DNA from: JAADCS01 sp964473735
Lineage (GTDB): Bacteria > Hydrothermota > Hydrothermia > LBFQ01
Direction: 5' to 3'
DNA: 47,701 bases
Assembly (NCBI GenBank): GCA_964473735.1
Contig: CAYYQD010000010.1
Span: 1-47,701, forward strand
Shown piece after piece: positions 31,267 through 38,953 of the stretch. Both the position numbers and the translations under genes were made by a program. Numbering within the stretch: position 1 is the first letter of the stretch; every line of letters starts with the position of its first letter. A model generated the notes under the pieces. It had not been told where the DNA came from, did no database searches, and saw only the letters and a list, made by a program, of their open reading frames with translations.

Positions 31267-32088
31267 TTACCTGTACTCCACGAAGCTCAGCTCAACGTAG
31301 GTTATAGACGTGTCTCCGTAGGAGGCTGCCTCCGGAGTCTGCACCAGCTTGACCTGTCCCACGCCGTCGCACCACCAGGTGTCCAGAGTGTGGAGGGTGA
31401 GGTCGGGAACGTCCCCCGAGAGGGTGAGGTCGTACCTTACCTTCGCGCACGCCCTGAAGTACCTGTAAGAGGTGCTGACGTCCTCAAATCCTTCAAGCCG
31501 CGCCCTTATGGTGAAGTTCAGGTCGTACTCCCTGACGGAATCTGGTACGTCCCCGAAACCTAAGGGGTACATCACGAGGTTCAACCTTCCGGAGGCCACC
31601 TCCCAGGCGTCCCCGGGACCGGCAGTTGATACGAAGAGGGAGAAGGGCATGTCCCTATCACCCGAGAGGAGTCTTATCATGACGGGGCGACCCCCGAGGT
31701 AGGTCTCCATTGCCGGTGGAAACAGGCTCGCTATATCCGAGAAGGAGGTCAGGGTATCACCCGAAAAGTAGTAGATGGCCGTGTCAATGGAGCACACGCA
31801 CTTGGGGGTATTCATTGAACAGGAGTATCCGGCCTCGCAGCGGAGCTGCTTCTTTATATACACCTTCCGGGCGTCCAACCCCCTAAAGGTCGTGTCCCCT
31901 AACACGTACAGGGTGTCGGGCGTGTAGAACCTCCCCTGCGGCTTCTCGTACTCGCCGCTTATCAACCGGCGGGAGGTGTAGCGGTACAAGGTCCCGACCT
32001 GAAGGGGAACGTATATCCCCGGCGAGAACCTGTACCTACACCCCAGCGCGCTCAGGAGGATGAGCGCGACCCCTACCTTCCACCTCAT
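31267..32088 (-). CDS. Putative lipoprotein of unknown function
   Basis: A 273-residue exported protein. The N-terminus MRWKVGVALILLSALGC is a classical lipoprotein signal: basic n-region, hydrophobic core and lipobox LSALGC with Cys17. The mature part is beta-rich and unassigned. It has a cysteine-rich patch (RCEAGYSCSMNTPKCVC, ~83-99) that could form disulfides, and ends with a lone Trp-Trp-Cys segment (DTWWCDGVGQVKL). The start overlaps the pdp stop by 4 nt, so it is co-translated with a nucleoside phosphorylase, with no evident functional link. Confidence 0.75.
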   Translation of the reverse strand: MRWKVGVALILLSALGCRYRFSPGIYVPLQVGTLYRYTSRRLISGEYEKPQGRFYTPDTLYVLGDTTFRGLDARKVYIKKQLRCEAGYSCSMNTPKCVCSIDTAIYYFSGDTLTSFSDIASLFPPAMETYLGGRPVMIRLLSGDRDMPFSLFVSTAGPGDAWEVASGRLNLVMYPLGFGDVPDSVREYDLNFTIRARLEGFEDVSTSYRYFRACAKVRYDLTLSGDVPDLTLHTLDTWWCDGVGQVKLVQTPEAASYGDTSITYVELSFVEYR

Positions 32089-33386
32089 CGTTCTATCACC
32101 TCAAAGACCATAGGCATCCTCTCTACGGGTTCCGTACCCACGGTGAAGGCCCTACGGAGGCGCCCTATAGCTTCGTCCAGCTTGCGCTCATCGTTCGCGA
32201 AAACCCGGAAGACGGTATCACCCTTTCGCACCCGATCACCGGTCTTCTTTAAGGTAAATACGCACGCCCTGTGGTCTATCCTGTCCTCCTTCTTCAGACG
32301 ACCGGCACCGAGGATGACGGCGGCCCAGCCTATCTCTTTGGTGTTCATCGCCGTTATGTACCCGTCCCCCTCCGCCTTCACTACGGCCTCGTACTCCGCC
32401 CCCACGAAGTCCTCCCGCTCTATGGCCCCGTAATCCCCACCGTGCGCCTCAACCATCTCCCTGAACTTCCTCAATCCCCTCCCGTCCCTTATAGCCTCCT
32501 CTATCAGCTCTTTACCGACGTCGGGGCTATCCACCTTGCCGGCGAGTTTGAGCATCCATCCACCCAGGGTTATCACTATCTCCTTCAGGTCCTCCGGCCC
32601 CTTCCCCTTGAGGAGCTGGACGCTCTCGCATATCTCGCAGGAGTTGCCGGCGGCCCAGCCTAAGGGGACGTCCATGTTGGTTATGAGGGCCACCGTCCTG
32701 ACACCGTACCCCTCCCCTATGCTCACCATGGTCTCCGCCAGCCTCTTGGCGTCCTCGTACCTCTCCATAAAGGCTCCGCTTCCCGTCTTCACGTCCAGAA
32801 CGAGCCCCGTAAGTCCCTCCGAGAGCTTCTTGGACATTATGGAGGCGGAGATGAGGGGAATGCTCTCAACCGTCGCCGTGGCGTCCCGAAGGGCGTATAT
32901 CTTCCTGTCGGCCGGGGCGAGCTCCTCCGTCTGCCCGATTATGGAGGCACCTATCCCCATCACCACCTTCTTGAACTCCCTTATGCTGAGGTCTGTACGG
33001 TACCCGGGGATGCTCTCCAGCTTGTCAAGGGTTCCCCCCGTGTGTCCTAAGGCTCTGCCGGAGATCATCGGGACGAGCACCCCGTAGGAGGCTACCAGAG
33101 GGGCCAGCGGGATACTCACCTTATCCCCTACACCCCCCGTGGAGTGCTTATCAACCCGGGGAAGGTCGGTCTCCCATACCACGGGTTTCCCGCTCTCTAT
33201 CATGGCGCGGGTCAGGGATAGGGTCTCGTCTTCGTCCATCCCGCGGAGGAAGGTGGCCATCAGGAAGGCTGCCATCTGGTAGTCGGGGATGTCCCCTCGC
33301 GTGTAGCCATCCACCATGAAGCGAATCTCGTCCTCCCCCAGCTTTAATCCGTCCCTCTTCTTTCGGATGATCTCAAGGGCATTCAC
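32085..33386 (-). CDS. Pyrimidine-nucleoside / thymidine phosphorylase
   Basis: A 433-residue enzyme of the thymidine-phosphorylase group, which splits (deoxy)uridine or thymidine with phosphate. The phosphate-binding KHSTGGVGDKVSIPLAP (the family signature, ~81-97), ISGRALGHTGGTLDKLESIPG, and SKKLSEGLTGLVLDVKTGSGAF are intact. The C-terminal PYNP domain is present. Length (~433) is that of bacterial Pdp/DeoA. I start at the GTG at 33386 (reads MNALEIIRKKRDG), 6 nt after a TAAAAT box. Confidence 0.95.
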   Translation of the reverse strand: MNALEIIRKKRDGLKLGEDEIRFMVDGYTRGDIPDYQMAAFLMATFLRGMDEDETLSLTRAMIESGKPVVWETDLPRVDKHSTGGVGDKVSIPLAPLVASYGVLVPMISGRALGHTGGTLDKLESIPGYRTDLSIREFKKVVMGIGASIIGQTEELAPADRKIYALRDATATVESIPLISASIMSKKLSEGLTGLVLDVKTGSGAFMERYEDAKRLAETMVSIGEGYGVRTVALITNMDVPLGWAAGNSCEICESVQLLKGKGPEDLKEIVITLGGWMLKLAGKVDSPDVGKELIEEAIRDGRGLRKFREMVEAHGGDYGAIEREDFVGAEYEAVVKAEGDGYITAMNTKEIGWAAVILGAGRLKKEDRIDHRACVFTLKKTGDRVRKGDTVFRVFANDERKLDEAIGRLRRAFTVGTEPVERMPMVFEVIER

Positions 33387-33392
33387 GCAGGA

Positions 33393-33398
33393 ATTTTA
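33393..33398 (-). promoter_or_regulatory. -10 box (TAAAAT) of a leaderless promoter with a GTG start
   Basis: On the minus strand TAAAAT ends 6 nt before the GTG at 33386. Confidence 0.58.
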
Positions 33399-33437
33399 TC
33401 CCCGTTTCCCGACCCGTTCCGGATTTTCCATCTGCTT

Positions 33438-33443
33438 TAAAAT
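33438..33443 (+). promoter_or_regulatory. -10 box (TAAAAT) of a leaderless promoter for amrS
   Basis: TAAAAT ends 9 nt before the ATG at 33453. Divergent from the pdp promoter, 39 nt away. Confidence 0.6.
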
Positions 33444-33452
33444 ACGTACCGG

Positions 33453-34511
33453 ATGGTATCTTCTACCCTTCGCGAGTGCGACCTCTACAGACCTCTCAAG
33501 GGGGGTGTAGTTCAGTGTACGGCCTGTCATCACTGGTGTGCCGTAAAACCCGGGGAGTCCGGTAAGTGTGGGGTCAGGAGGAACTACGACGGGAGGCTCT
33601 ATCTGGTGACCTACGGTAAGGCCGCGGCCATACACATAGACCCGATTGAGAAGAAGCCCCTATACCATTTCCTCCCCGGGGAGGATATACTGTCCATAGG
33701 GACGGTGGGGTGCAACTTCCGTTGTCAGTTCTGTCAGAACTGGGAGATAAGTCAGTTCAGGGAATTCCACGTAGACCCCAGAACGGGAGAGCCCGACCGT
33801 TTCATAGGGTACGACGCTCCCCCCGAGAGGATAATTGCCACGGCCGAGTACTACGGGGTGAGCCTGTTAGCATACACCTACAACGAGCCCGTAGTCTGGA
33901 TAGAGTACGCTCACGACACGGCCGCTCTGGCCGTTGAACGGGGGATGAGGAACGTCTTCGTTTCGTCCGGGTTTGAGACGCACAACGCCTGGAAGTACAT
34001 GGAGGGTCTCCTCCACGCCATAAACGTGGATCTGAAGGGTTTCACGGAGAAGTTCTATCGGGAGATAACAGGAGCGAGGCTCAAGCCCGTACTTGAGAAC
34101 ATAGAGTACCTTGGAGGTGAGATCTGGCCCGGGATATGGGTTGAGGTGACCACCTTGATAATAGACGGCTACAACGACAGCGACGAGGAGCTGCGGGGGA
34201 TAGCCCGCTTTTTAGCCTCCGTCAACCCGAACATCCCCTGGCACATCACGGCCGCCCACCCGGACTACAGGATGCTCCACATACGCCCAACGCCCCACTC
34301 CACCCTCATAAGGGCCTACGAGATAGGTAAGGAGGAGGGCCTCAAGTTCGTATATGTCGGGAACGTGTATGATCCAGAGAGGTCCAGCACCTACTGTCCT
34401 AAGTGCGGTGCCCTGCTGATACGGAGGGAGGGGTACAGGGTGGAGGAGCTCTGGGAGGAGCGCGGGGTGTGTCATAGGTGTGGGGAGAGGATACCGGGAG
34501 TCTGGAAATGA
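33453..34511 (+). CDS. amrS: AmmeMemoRadiSam system radical SAM enzyme (AmrS)
   Basis: A 352-residue radical SAM protein related to pyruvate-formate-lyase activating enzyme. The cluster motif is GCNFRCQFCQNWEISQF (CxxxCxxC, ~86-102). Upstream, CTACHHWCAVKPGESGKCGVR (cysteine-rich, ~20-40) and downstream YTYNEPVVWIEY are family-specific. A C-terminal zinc-ribbon-like segment has CPKCGALL and CHRCGERIPG. In other genomes AmrS occurs with a MEMO protein (AmrB) and AMMECR1 (AmrA); the next gene is MEMO, AmrA is not here. The product is unknown. ATGA overlap with the MEMO gene. Confidence 0.93.
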   Translation: MVSSTLRECDLYRPLKGGVVQCTACHHWCAVKPGESGKCGVRRNYDGRLYLVTYGKAAAIHIDPIEKKPLYHFLPGEDILSIGTVGCNFRCQFCQNWEISQFREFHVDPRTGEPDRFIGYDAPPERIIATAEYYGVSLLAYTYNEPVVWIEYAHDTAALAVERGMRNVFVSSGFETHNAWKYMEGLLHAINVDLKGFTEKFYREITGARLKPVLENIEYLGGEIWPGIWVEVTTLIIDGYNDSDEELRGIARFLASVNPNIPWHITAAHPDYRMLHIRPTPHSTLIRAYEIGKEEGLKFVYVGNVYDPERSSTYCPKCGALLIRREGYRVEELWEERGVCHRCGERIPGVWK

Positions 34512-35296
34512 TACGAAGACCGGCCGTAGCCGGGACCTTTTATCCGGAGGATCCCGCCCTTTTAAGGGAGATGATAGAGAGGATGCTACGGGGCGCGTCG
34601 GTCTCCTCGGAGGTGGCCCCCGAAGCCGTCGTCGCCCCCCACGCTGGCTACATGTACTCCGGCCCCTTCGCCGCCTACGCCTTTAAGAGCCTGCTACCTC
34701 TGGCCGGCACCTCTCCGACGGTCCTCCTGCTGGGTCCCGCCCACTTCGTGGCCTTCAACGGGGTGAGTACGGGGCCGTTTACGGAGTGGGAGACCCCCTT
34801 AGGTACGGTACCCGTTGCGGTGGATAGGGTAGAGGAGATACTGGCCCTCGGCCACCCTTTCACCGACATCGCCGATCCCCTGATACCGGAGCACTCCCTG
34901 GAGGTGGAGCTCCCCTTCCTTCAGGTCGTCTTAGGGGACTTTCGGCTGGTACCTCTGGCCTTCGGCATCGTGAATCCCCTTCTGGTCGCCCGCAGACTAA
35001 TGGAGGTCCTGCGGGAGGGGGACGTGGTGGTGGTCTCAACCGACCTCTCACACTACCATCCGGACGGCATCGCCCGTAGGCTGGATCGGGAGACCCTGCA
35101 GGTAGCACTGAGGAACGACGCTGAAGCCCTTTTAGAGAGGGAGGCCTGCGGCAGGTACGCGTGGGCCACCCTATCGGCCATGGCCCGGGACCTTGGATGG
35201 AGGCCAACGCTCCTCATATACGGAACCAGCGCGGACACGTCCGGAGATTCGCGCTCGGTAGTAGGGTACGCCGCCTTGAGGTACGATAGGGTTTAG
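34508..35296 (+). CDS. amrB: MEMO-like protein (AmmeMemoRadiSam system protein B)
   Basis: A 262-residue MEMO/class III extradiol dioxygenase-fold protein. I start it at the ATG at 34508, giving MIRRPAVAGTFYP, the family's canonical N-terminus, rather than the longer frame from 34478. Motifs: VVAPHAGYMYSGPFAAYAF, LLGPAHFV, EHSLEVELPFLQ and VVVSTDLSHYHP, which hold the conserved His residues. The gene overlaps the amrS stop by 4 nt. MEMO is thought to act in the same pathway as AmrS, with an unresolved substrate. Its 3' end overlaps folK by 4 nt. Confidence 0.94.
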   Translation: MIRRPAVAGTFYPEDPALLREMIERMLRGASVSSEVAPEAVVAPHAGYMYSGPFAAYAFKSLLPLAGTSPTVLLLGPAHFVAFNGVSTGPFTEWETPLGTVPVAVDRVEEILALGHPFTDIADPLIPEHSLEVELPFLQVVLGDFRLVPLAFGIVNPLLVARRLMEVLREGDVVVVSTDLSHYHPDGIARRLDRETLQVALRNDAEALLEREACGRYAWATLSAMARDLGWRPTLLIYGTSADTSGDSRSVVGYAALRYDRV

Positions 35297-35784
35297 AGCC
35301 TTTCAACTCTCAGGGCGGCCCTATCCACTACCTTAACCACCCCACCGGATCCCGCAGGCTCGGCCGTGAAGGAGAGGGAAGGGAAACCTAAGGAGAGGAG
35401 TTCTTTCAGAGGAATTAGGACGAAGTCCCTTTCCCGGATGTTAGGGTGGGGAACGGTCAGGTCCGGAGAGCGGAGGGTAAGACCTTCGTACAGGAGGATG
35501 TCCGCGTCAAACGGTCTGGGGCCGTACCTCCGACGGGAGGGTTTCCTGCCCAACTTCGCCTCAACGTCCTTGAGATAGCCAAGGAGGGCGAAGGGGTTGT
35601 CGTGGATCCTAACCAGAAGGACGGCGTTCAGGAAGTCCCTTCCGACAAAACCCCACGCCTCCGTCAGGTATATGGAGGAGAGGGCGAGGATAGGGTACCG
35701 TCTCCCTATCAGGGATATTCCGGCGAGCAGGTTGTGGAACCTGTCCCCTTCGTTTGAGCCTACACCTATGTAAGAGAGAGCCAT
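35293..35784 (-). CDS. folK: 2-amino-4-hydroxy-6-hydroxymethyldihydropteridine pyrophosphokinase
   Basis: A 163-residue HPPK of folate synthesis: it pyrophosphorylates 6-hydroxymethyl-dihydropterin using ATP. Visible: YIGVGSNEGDRFHNLLAGI (~5-23), SSIYLTEAWGFVGRDFLNAV, and the signature KPSRRRYGPRPFDADILLY (~80-98) with the Mg2+-binding DAD pair, then VPHPNIRERDFVLIPL. Length is normal for a stand-alone HPPK. No other folate gene is adjacent. Confidence 0.95.
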   Translation of the reverse strand: MALSYIGVGSNEGDRFHNLLAGISLIGRRYPILALSSIYLTEAWGFVGRDFLNAVLLVRIHDNPFALLGYLKDVEAKLGRKPSRRRYGPRPFDADILLYEGLTLRSPDLTVPHPNIRERDFVLIPLKELLSLGFPSLSFTAEPAGSGGVVKVVDRAALRVERL

Positions 35785-35791
35785 TCTCCCT

Positions 35792-35797
35792 AATCTA
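35792..35797 (-). promoter_or_regulatory. -10-like box (TAGATT) for folK
   Basis: On the minus strand TAGATT ends 7 nt before the ATG at 35784. Less canonical than its neighbours. Confidence 0.45.
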
Positions 35798-35816
35798 AGG
35801 CGGTGGAGGGTTAAAG

Positions 35817-35890
<74 letters not shown>

Positions 35891-35894
35891 GAAG

Positions 35895-36105
35895 GTGGAA
35901 ATTATACGGGGGAGAAGCCTTCCACTACGGGAAGCCCGTAAGAGGGTTGAGATCCTTTCTTTCCTCCCATTAGAGGGGCTATCGGTGTCGGCGGAGATTA
36001 TCCCGTACGTTCTAAAGAACGCAATTTTTGCCTACCGAAGGCTTCCCATCTTCCCTTCCTCACTTGGGATGGTATCACTTTGGGTACGAACCCTGACCGG
36101 TGAAG
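35895..36105 (+). CDS. Possible partial coding region running into the assembly gap
   Basis: About 70 codons without a stop, opening with GTG at 35895 (MEIIRGRSLPLREARKRVEI) and cut by the N gap. I recognise no family. The body has a basic start, then mixed hydrophobic stretches (IIPYVLKNAIFAYRRLP). Its GTG lies beside the tRNA promoter on the other strand, and the codon choice (several ATT) differs from neighbouring genes, so this may be a chance frame. Confidence 0.3.
35901..35906 (-). promoter_or_regulatory. -10 box (TATAAT) for tRNA-Arg
   Basis: A perfect TATAAT on the minus strand ends 10 nt before the tRNA 5' end. For the coding genes the same box sits a few nt closer to the start codon, consistent with transcription starting ~7 nt downstream. 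Confidence 0.65.
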
Positions 36106-36252
36106 NNNNNNNNNNNNNNNNNNNNNNNNNNNNNNNNNNNNNNNNNNNNNNNNNNNNNNNNNNNNNNNNNNNNNNNNNNNNNNNNNNNNNNNNNNNNNNN
36201 NNNNNAGGACAGAGGGGCCATCACAATTGCCGTAAGGCCATACTGTGCGAGG
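35907..36252. other. Intergenic stretch containing an N gap
   Basis: Between the tRNA promoter and the stop of the TonB-type receptor. Apart from the doubtful reading frame above and the 100-N gap I see nothing here: no RNA gene, repeat or terminator with a U tract. Confidence 0.6.
36106..36205. other. Assembly gap (100 N)
   Basis: Exactly 100 N between tRNA-Arg and the TonB-type receptor gene. Missing length unknown; one or more genes could be absent. Confidence 0.99.
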
Positions 36253-38340
36253 TCAATAGACGGCCCGTAGGACTATGGAGGATATGGGATAGGAAGCCGT
36301 CAGGTTGGCCAAGTCTGCGTCCGGATTGGTGGGGTCAAAGGTCACGTCCTTCCTCGGAAAGAGGTTTATAACGGAGAAGGATACGTCCAAGGAGAAGGGT
36401 CCCAGTTTGAAAGGAATGGGAGACCTCCAGAACACATCCACTCTGGCGTAAGGGGGCATTCGGAGGGCGTGAGTGCTGTCTAAAATGAACTGCTCTCCCC
36501 GGAAGGGGTCCCGCCAGTGGCTTATTATCCCGCGGAAAGGACGACCGTAGTAGAAGGCCACGTTGCTACCCACCACCACCTCCCATTCCCCCTTCCTTAT
36601 GTATCCGAAGACGGTGGTGTTCAGGGTGGCGTTCACGTCCCACGGTGTCGGATACCACGCCGTATCACCTTCGTACCTTATCCGGGAGTTCATCAGGGTA
36701 AGCGAGACGTCCGCCGTTATAGGAAGAGGTACCTTACTCTCCTTCCGTATCCACAGGTCCATACCGAGGGCCTGAAGCTGCCCCACCTTCTCCTCAAGCC
36801 TCGTGCTCATGTAGGTAAAGGACGGGTAGTACTTACCGAAAAGGGTAATCTCCGATATACCCCACGGGAACGTGCGCTCTGCCCCAAGGAGTATCTGATA
36901 GGACCTTATCTCCGCTCTGCTCACGGGTACGTAGTAGAAGACGTCCGGAGGGAAGGCGAATATGGAGGTAAAGAACTGTCTGTAAAGGCCACCCTGAACC
37001 TTGAAAGCCCAACGGGTGTTGAGATAGTACTTGTAGAAACCGGACGGGGACACCCGGAAACCTATTCCGGGGAAGTAGTCCGCCCTGACCCCGGCCTCGG
37101 CCAGGGTGTGGTCGTCTTCGTAGTGATATTTGGCGTAGTTTCCCCAGAAAATCTTGGTGGGATACACGTGCTGCAGGAAGTATATCACTATTGCAGTATC
37201 CGACAGGTCAAGGGCCGTACCGTAGATGTTGGAGTTTATGGCCTGGACCTCCGTACCTACAACCATGCTTCCGGCGTCTATATCCACGTACCCCCGGGTC
37301 ACCTCGTACCGACTTCGGGCGTTGAAGATGTAGTAATCCGTCACGTACGGGAGGCGATAGGAGTAATCCTCGCTGCCGAACAGTGAGGTTGAGTATATCA
37401 GGCCCGGTTTTAAGATCACACGGCCCGTAGCGTACCTGCCCCGCAAGGAGGCCCCTCCGTTGAATATGGACGAGGTGTAGAAGAGGCCTCTGTAGGCGTT
37501 CTTATAGGAGTTTACGGCCCTGTTTGCCACGAAGGATAGGGATAGGCCCTTCAGAGAGTTGCCAACGGAGACCTTGCCGGAGACGTCCCCCGTAACGGTT
37601 CCGAGTACGTTTATACCCTTCAGTGGAGCGAAGAGTCCAACCCTTCCGGATAGGACGTACCCCTTACCACGGACGGCCACCCCGCTGTTGGTACGACTGA
37701 GGCGTAGAATAGCGGAAAAGGAGTCGGGATCCGCACTCTCAAAGTCTATGAGGGCGCCGGATAGGTTCCCAACCTCCGGCGTGAAGGCTCCACGCAGGAA
37801 CTTAACCCCACCCACTATATCCACGTTTATGGGCGTGTACATCCCGTAGTAGCTGAAGGCGTTGAAGAGTGGTATTCCGTCGTAGGTTATGAGGTTCTCA
37901 AAGGGGGAAGAGCCGCGTACGGAGAAGTAAGCCAGACCGTAGACTGGAACCACGCCGGGGGCCACGGATATGAAGTAGCCAACGTCCTGATCGCCGACGA
38001 AGGGCATCGCCTCAAGGAACTTTGGCTCGGAGGACTCGTAGGCGCTGCGGCTCTTGGGGGAGACCTCCACCTCCCCTAATACGAAGGTCAGGGGCTTCAT
38101 GGTGTATATCACCGTAGTGTCTCCCCTTACCTTGAGCATCATCCTCCCGACCCTGTACCCGAGGGCCTGCACTAAGATGTGGTACTCGCCCGCCTTAAGG
38201 TCAAGACGGGCCTTCCCACTCCTGTCCGTATATGCTCTAACACCCAGATCCTTAACGTATATGAAGGCGTCCTCAAGGGGCTGACCGGCCTCGCCGGTTA
38301 TCCGGAACTCCACCGAGTGAGACAGGAGCAGGAAGAACAT
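36253..38340 (-). CDS. TonB-dependent receptor-like outer membrane protein
   Basis: A 695-residue outer-membrane protein. The N-terminus MFFLLLSHSVEFRITGE leaves only ~7 hydrophobic residues for export. A CarboxypepD_reg-like Ig domain follows (~10-90; GQPLEDAFIYVKDLGVRAYTD, with GEYHILVQALGYR). Next is a plug-like domain (~105-205; FISVAPGVVPVYGL, FSVRGSSPFENLITYDGIPL, LRGAFTPEVGNLSGALIDFES). The rest is beta-barrel strands, ending with an aromatic C-terminus (VLRAVY). The substrate is unknown. No TonB box is obvious. A TAG stop lies in frame just before the ATG, so the start cannot be extended. Own promoter. Confidence 0.9.
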   Translation of the reverse strand: MFFLLLSHSVEFRITGEAGQPLEDAFIYVKDLGVRAYTDRSGKARLDLKAGEYHILVQALGYRVGRMMLKVRGDTTVIYTMKPLTFVLGEVEVSPKSRSAYESSEPKFLEAMPFVGDQDVGYFISVAPGVVPVYGLAYFSVRGSSPFENLITYDGIPLFNAFSYYGMYTPINVDIVGGVKFLRGAFTPEVGNLSGALIDFESADPDSFSAILRLSRTNSGVAVRGKGYVLSGRVGLFAPLKGINVLGTVTGDVSGKVSVGNSLKGLSLSFVANRAVNSYKNAYRGLFYTSSIFNGGASLRGRYATGRVILKPGLIYSTSLFGSEDYSYRLPYVTDYYIFNARSRYEVTRGYVDIDAGSMVVGTEVQAINSNIYGTALDLSDTAIVIYFLQHVYPTKIFWGNYAKYHYEDDHTLAEAGVRADYFPGIGFRVSPSGFYKYYLNTRWAFKVQGGLYRQFFTSIFAFPPDVFYYVPVSRAEIRSYQILLGAERTFPWGISEITLFGKYYPSFTYMSTRLEEKVGQLQALGMDLWIRKESKVPLPITADVSLTLMNSRIRYEGDTAWYPTPWDVNATLNTTVFGYIRKGEWEVVVGSNVAFYYGRPFRGIISHWRDPFRGEQFILDSTHALRMPPYARVDVFWRSPIPFKLGPFSLDVSFSVINLFPRKDVTFDPTNPDADLANLTASYPISSIVLRAVY

Positions 38341-38348
38341 CTCCCCCT

Positions 38349-38354
38349 ATTCTA
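38349..38354 (-). promoter_or_regulatory. -10 box (TAGAAT) of a leaderless promoter for the TonB-type receptor
   Basis: On the minus strand TAGAAT ends 8 nt before the ATG at 38340. It lies 8 nt past the pyrE stop. Confidence 0.6.
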
Positions 38355-38362
38355 AGCGGGGA

Positions 38363-38953
38363 TCAGACCCCACCCTTTCCCGGTGAGGTGATGGGAAGTC
38401 CGGAGGCGCATAGGGGACACTCCCGCGGGCTGTACGTAGGGAAGTTTAACTCCAGAACGGAATGGAACGGGTATCGTCCTCCGTACTCCCCCCTCTTTAC
38501 CATAACCCCAACGGCCACCACCTCGCCCCCCGCCTCTTCAACCGCCCTAACCGTTTCGGTTAGAGACCTCCCGGTGGTTAGAACGTCATCCACCACCACC
38601 ACCCTCTCCCCGGAGAGGTTGAAACCTCTGCGGAAGACCCTACCGTTCTCCCCCTTCTCGGCGTACGCCGCCCTTATCCCCATTATCCGGGCGACCTCGT
38701 ATGCGAGTATGGCCCCGCCCGTAAAGGGACCCGCCACCCTATCCGGAGAGAATCTACGGAAGAAACGGGATAGGTCCCTTGAGAAAAGGCGGAGAAGGGC
38801 GGGATCCTCCAGTATCCTGAACTTCTCAAAGTAGAACCCACTGTGCAATCCGGAGGAGAGGAGAAAGTGCCCTTTCAGTAGGGCCCGCTTCAGAACAGCT
38901 TCCCTGTCTCTATCCGTAAGACCACTAAGGGTGTCCCTTCGGTTTCCACCCAT
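38363..38953 (-). CDS. pyrE: Orotate phosphoribosyltransferase
   Basis: A 196-residue type I phosphoribosyltransferase of pyrimidine synthesis (orotate + PRPP to OMP). The N-terminal ALLKGHFLLSSGLHSGFYF is diagnostic for PyrE. The PRPP loop is VVVVDDVLTTGRSL with the acidic pair, followed by VEEAGGEVVAVGVMV. The C-terminal tail has CPLCASGLP. It overlaps the 3' end of the response-regulator gene by 64 nt in another frame; no closer start is available. Co-transcribed with the regulator and the PorV-like gene. Confidence 0.93.
   Translation of the reverse strand: MGGNRRDTLSGLTDRDREAVLKRALLKGHFLLSSGLHSGFYFEKFRILEDPALLRLFSRDLSRFFRRFSPDRVAGPFTGGAILAYEVARIMGIRAAYAEKGENGRVFRRGFNLSGERVVVVDDVLTTGRSLTETVRAVEEAGGEVVAVGVMVKRGEYGGRYPFHSVLELNFPTYSPRECPLCASGLPITSPGKGGV

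Noticed and set aside
34478..34507. Upstream GTG-type start of the MEMO gene
   Set aside because: The ATG at 34508 gives the canonical MIRRPAVAGTFYP start and the usual 4-nt overlap with amrS.
36517..37386. Plus-strand frame of 289 codons opposite the TonB-type receptor
   Set aside because: Antisense to barrel strands, no start signal, low complexity in Val/His/Gly.
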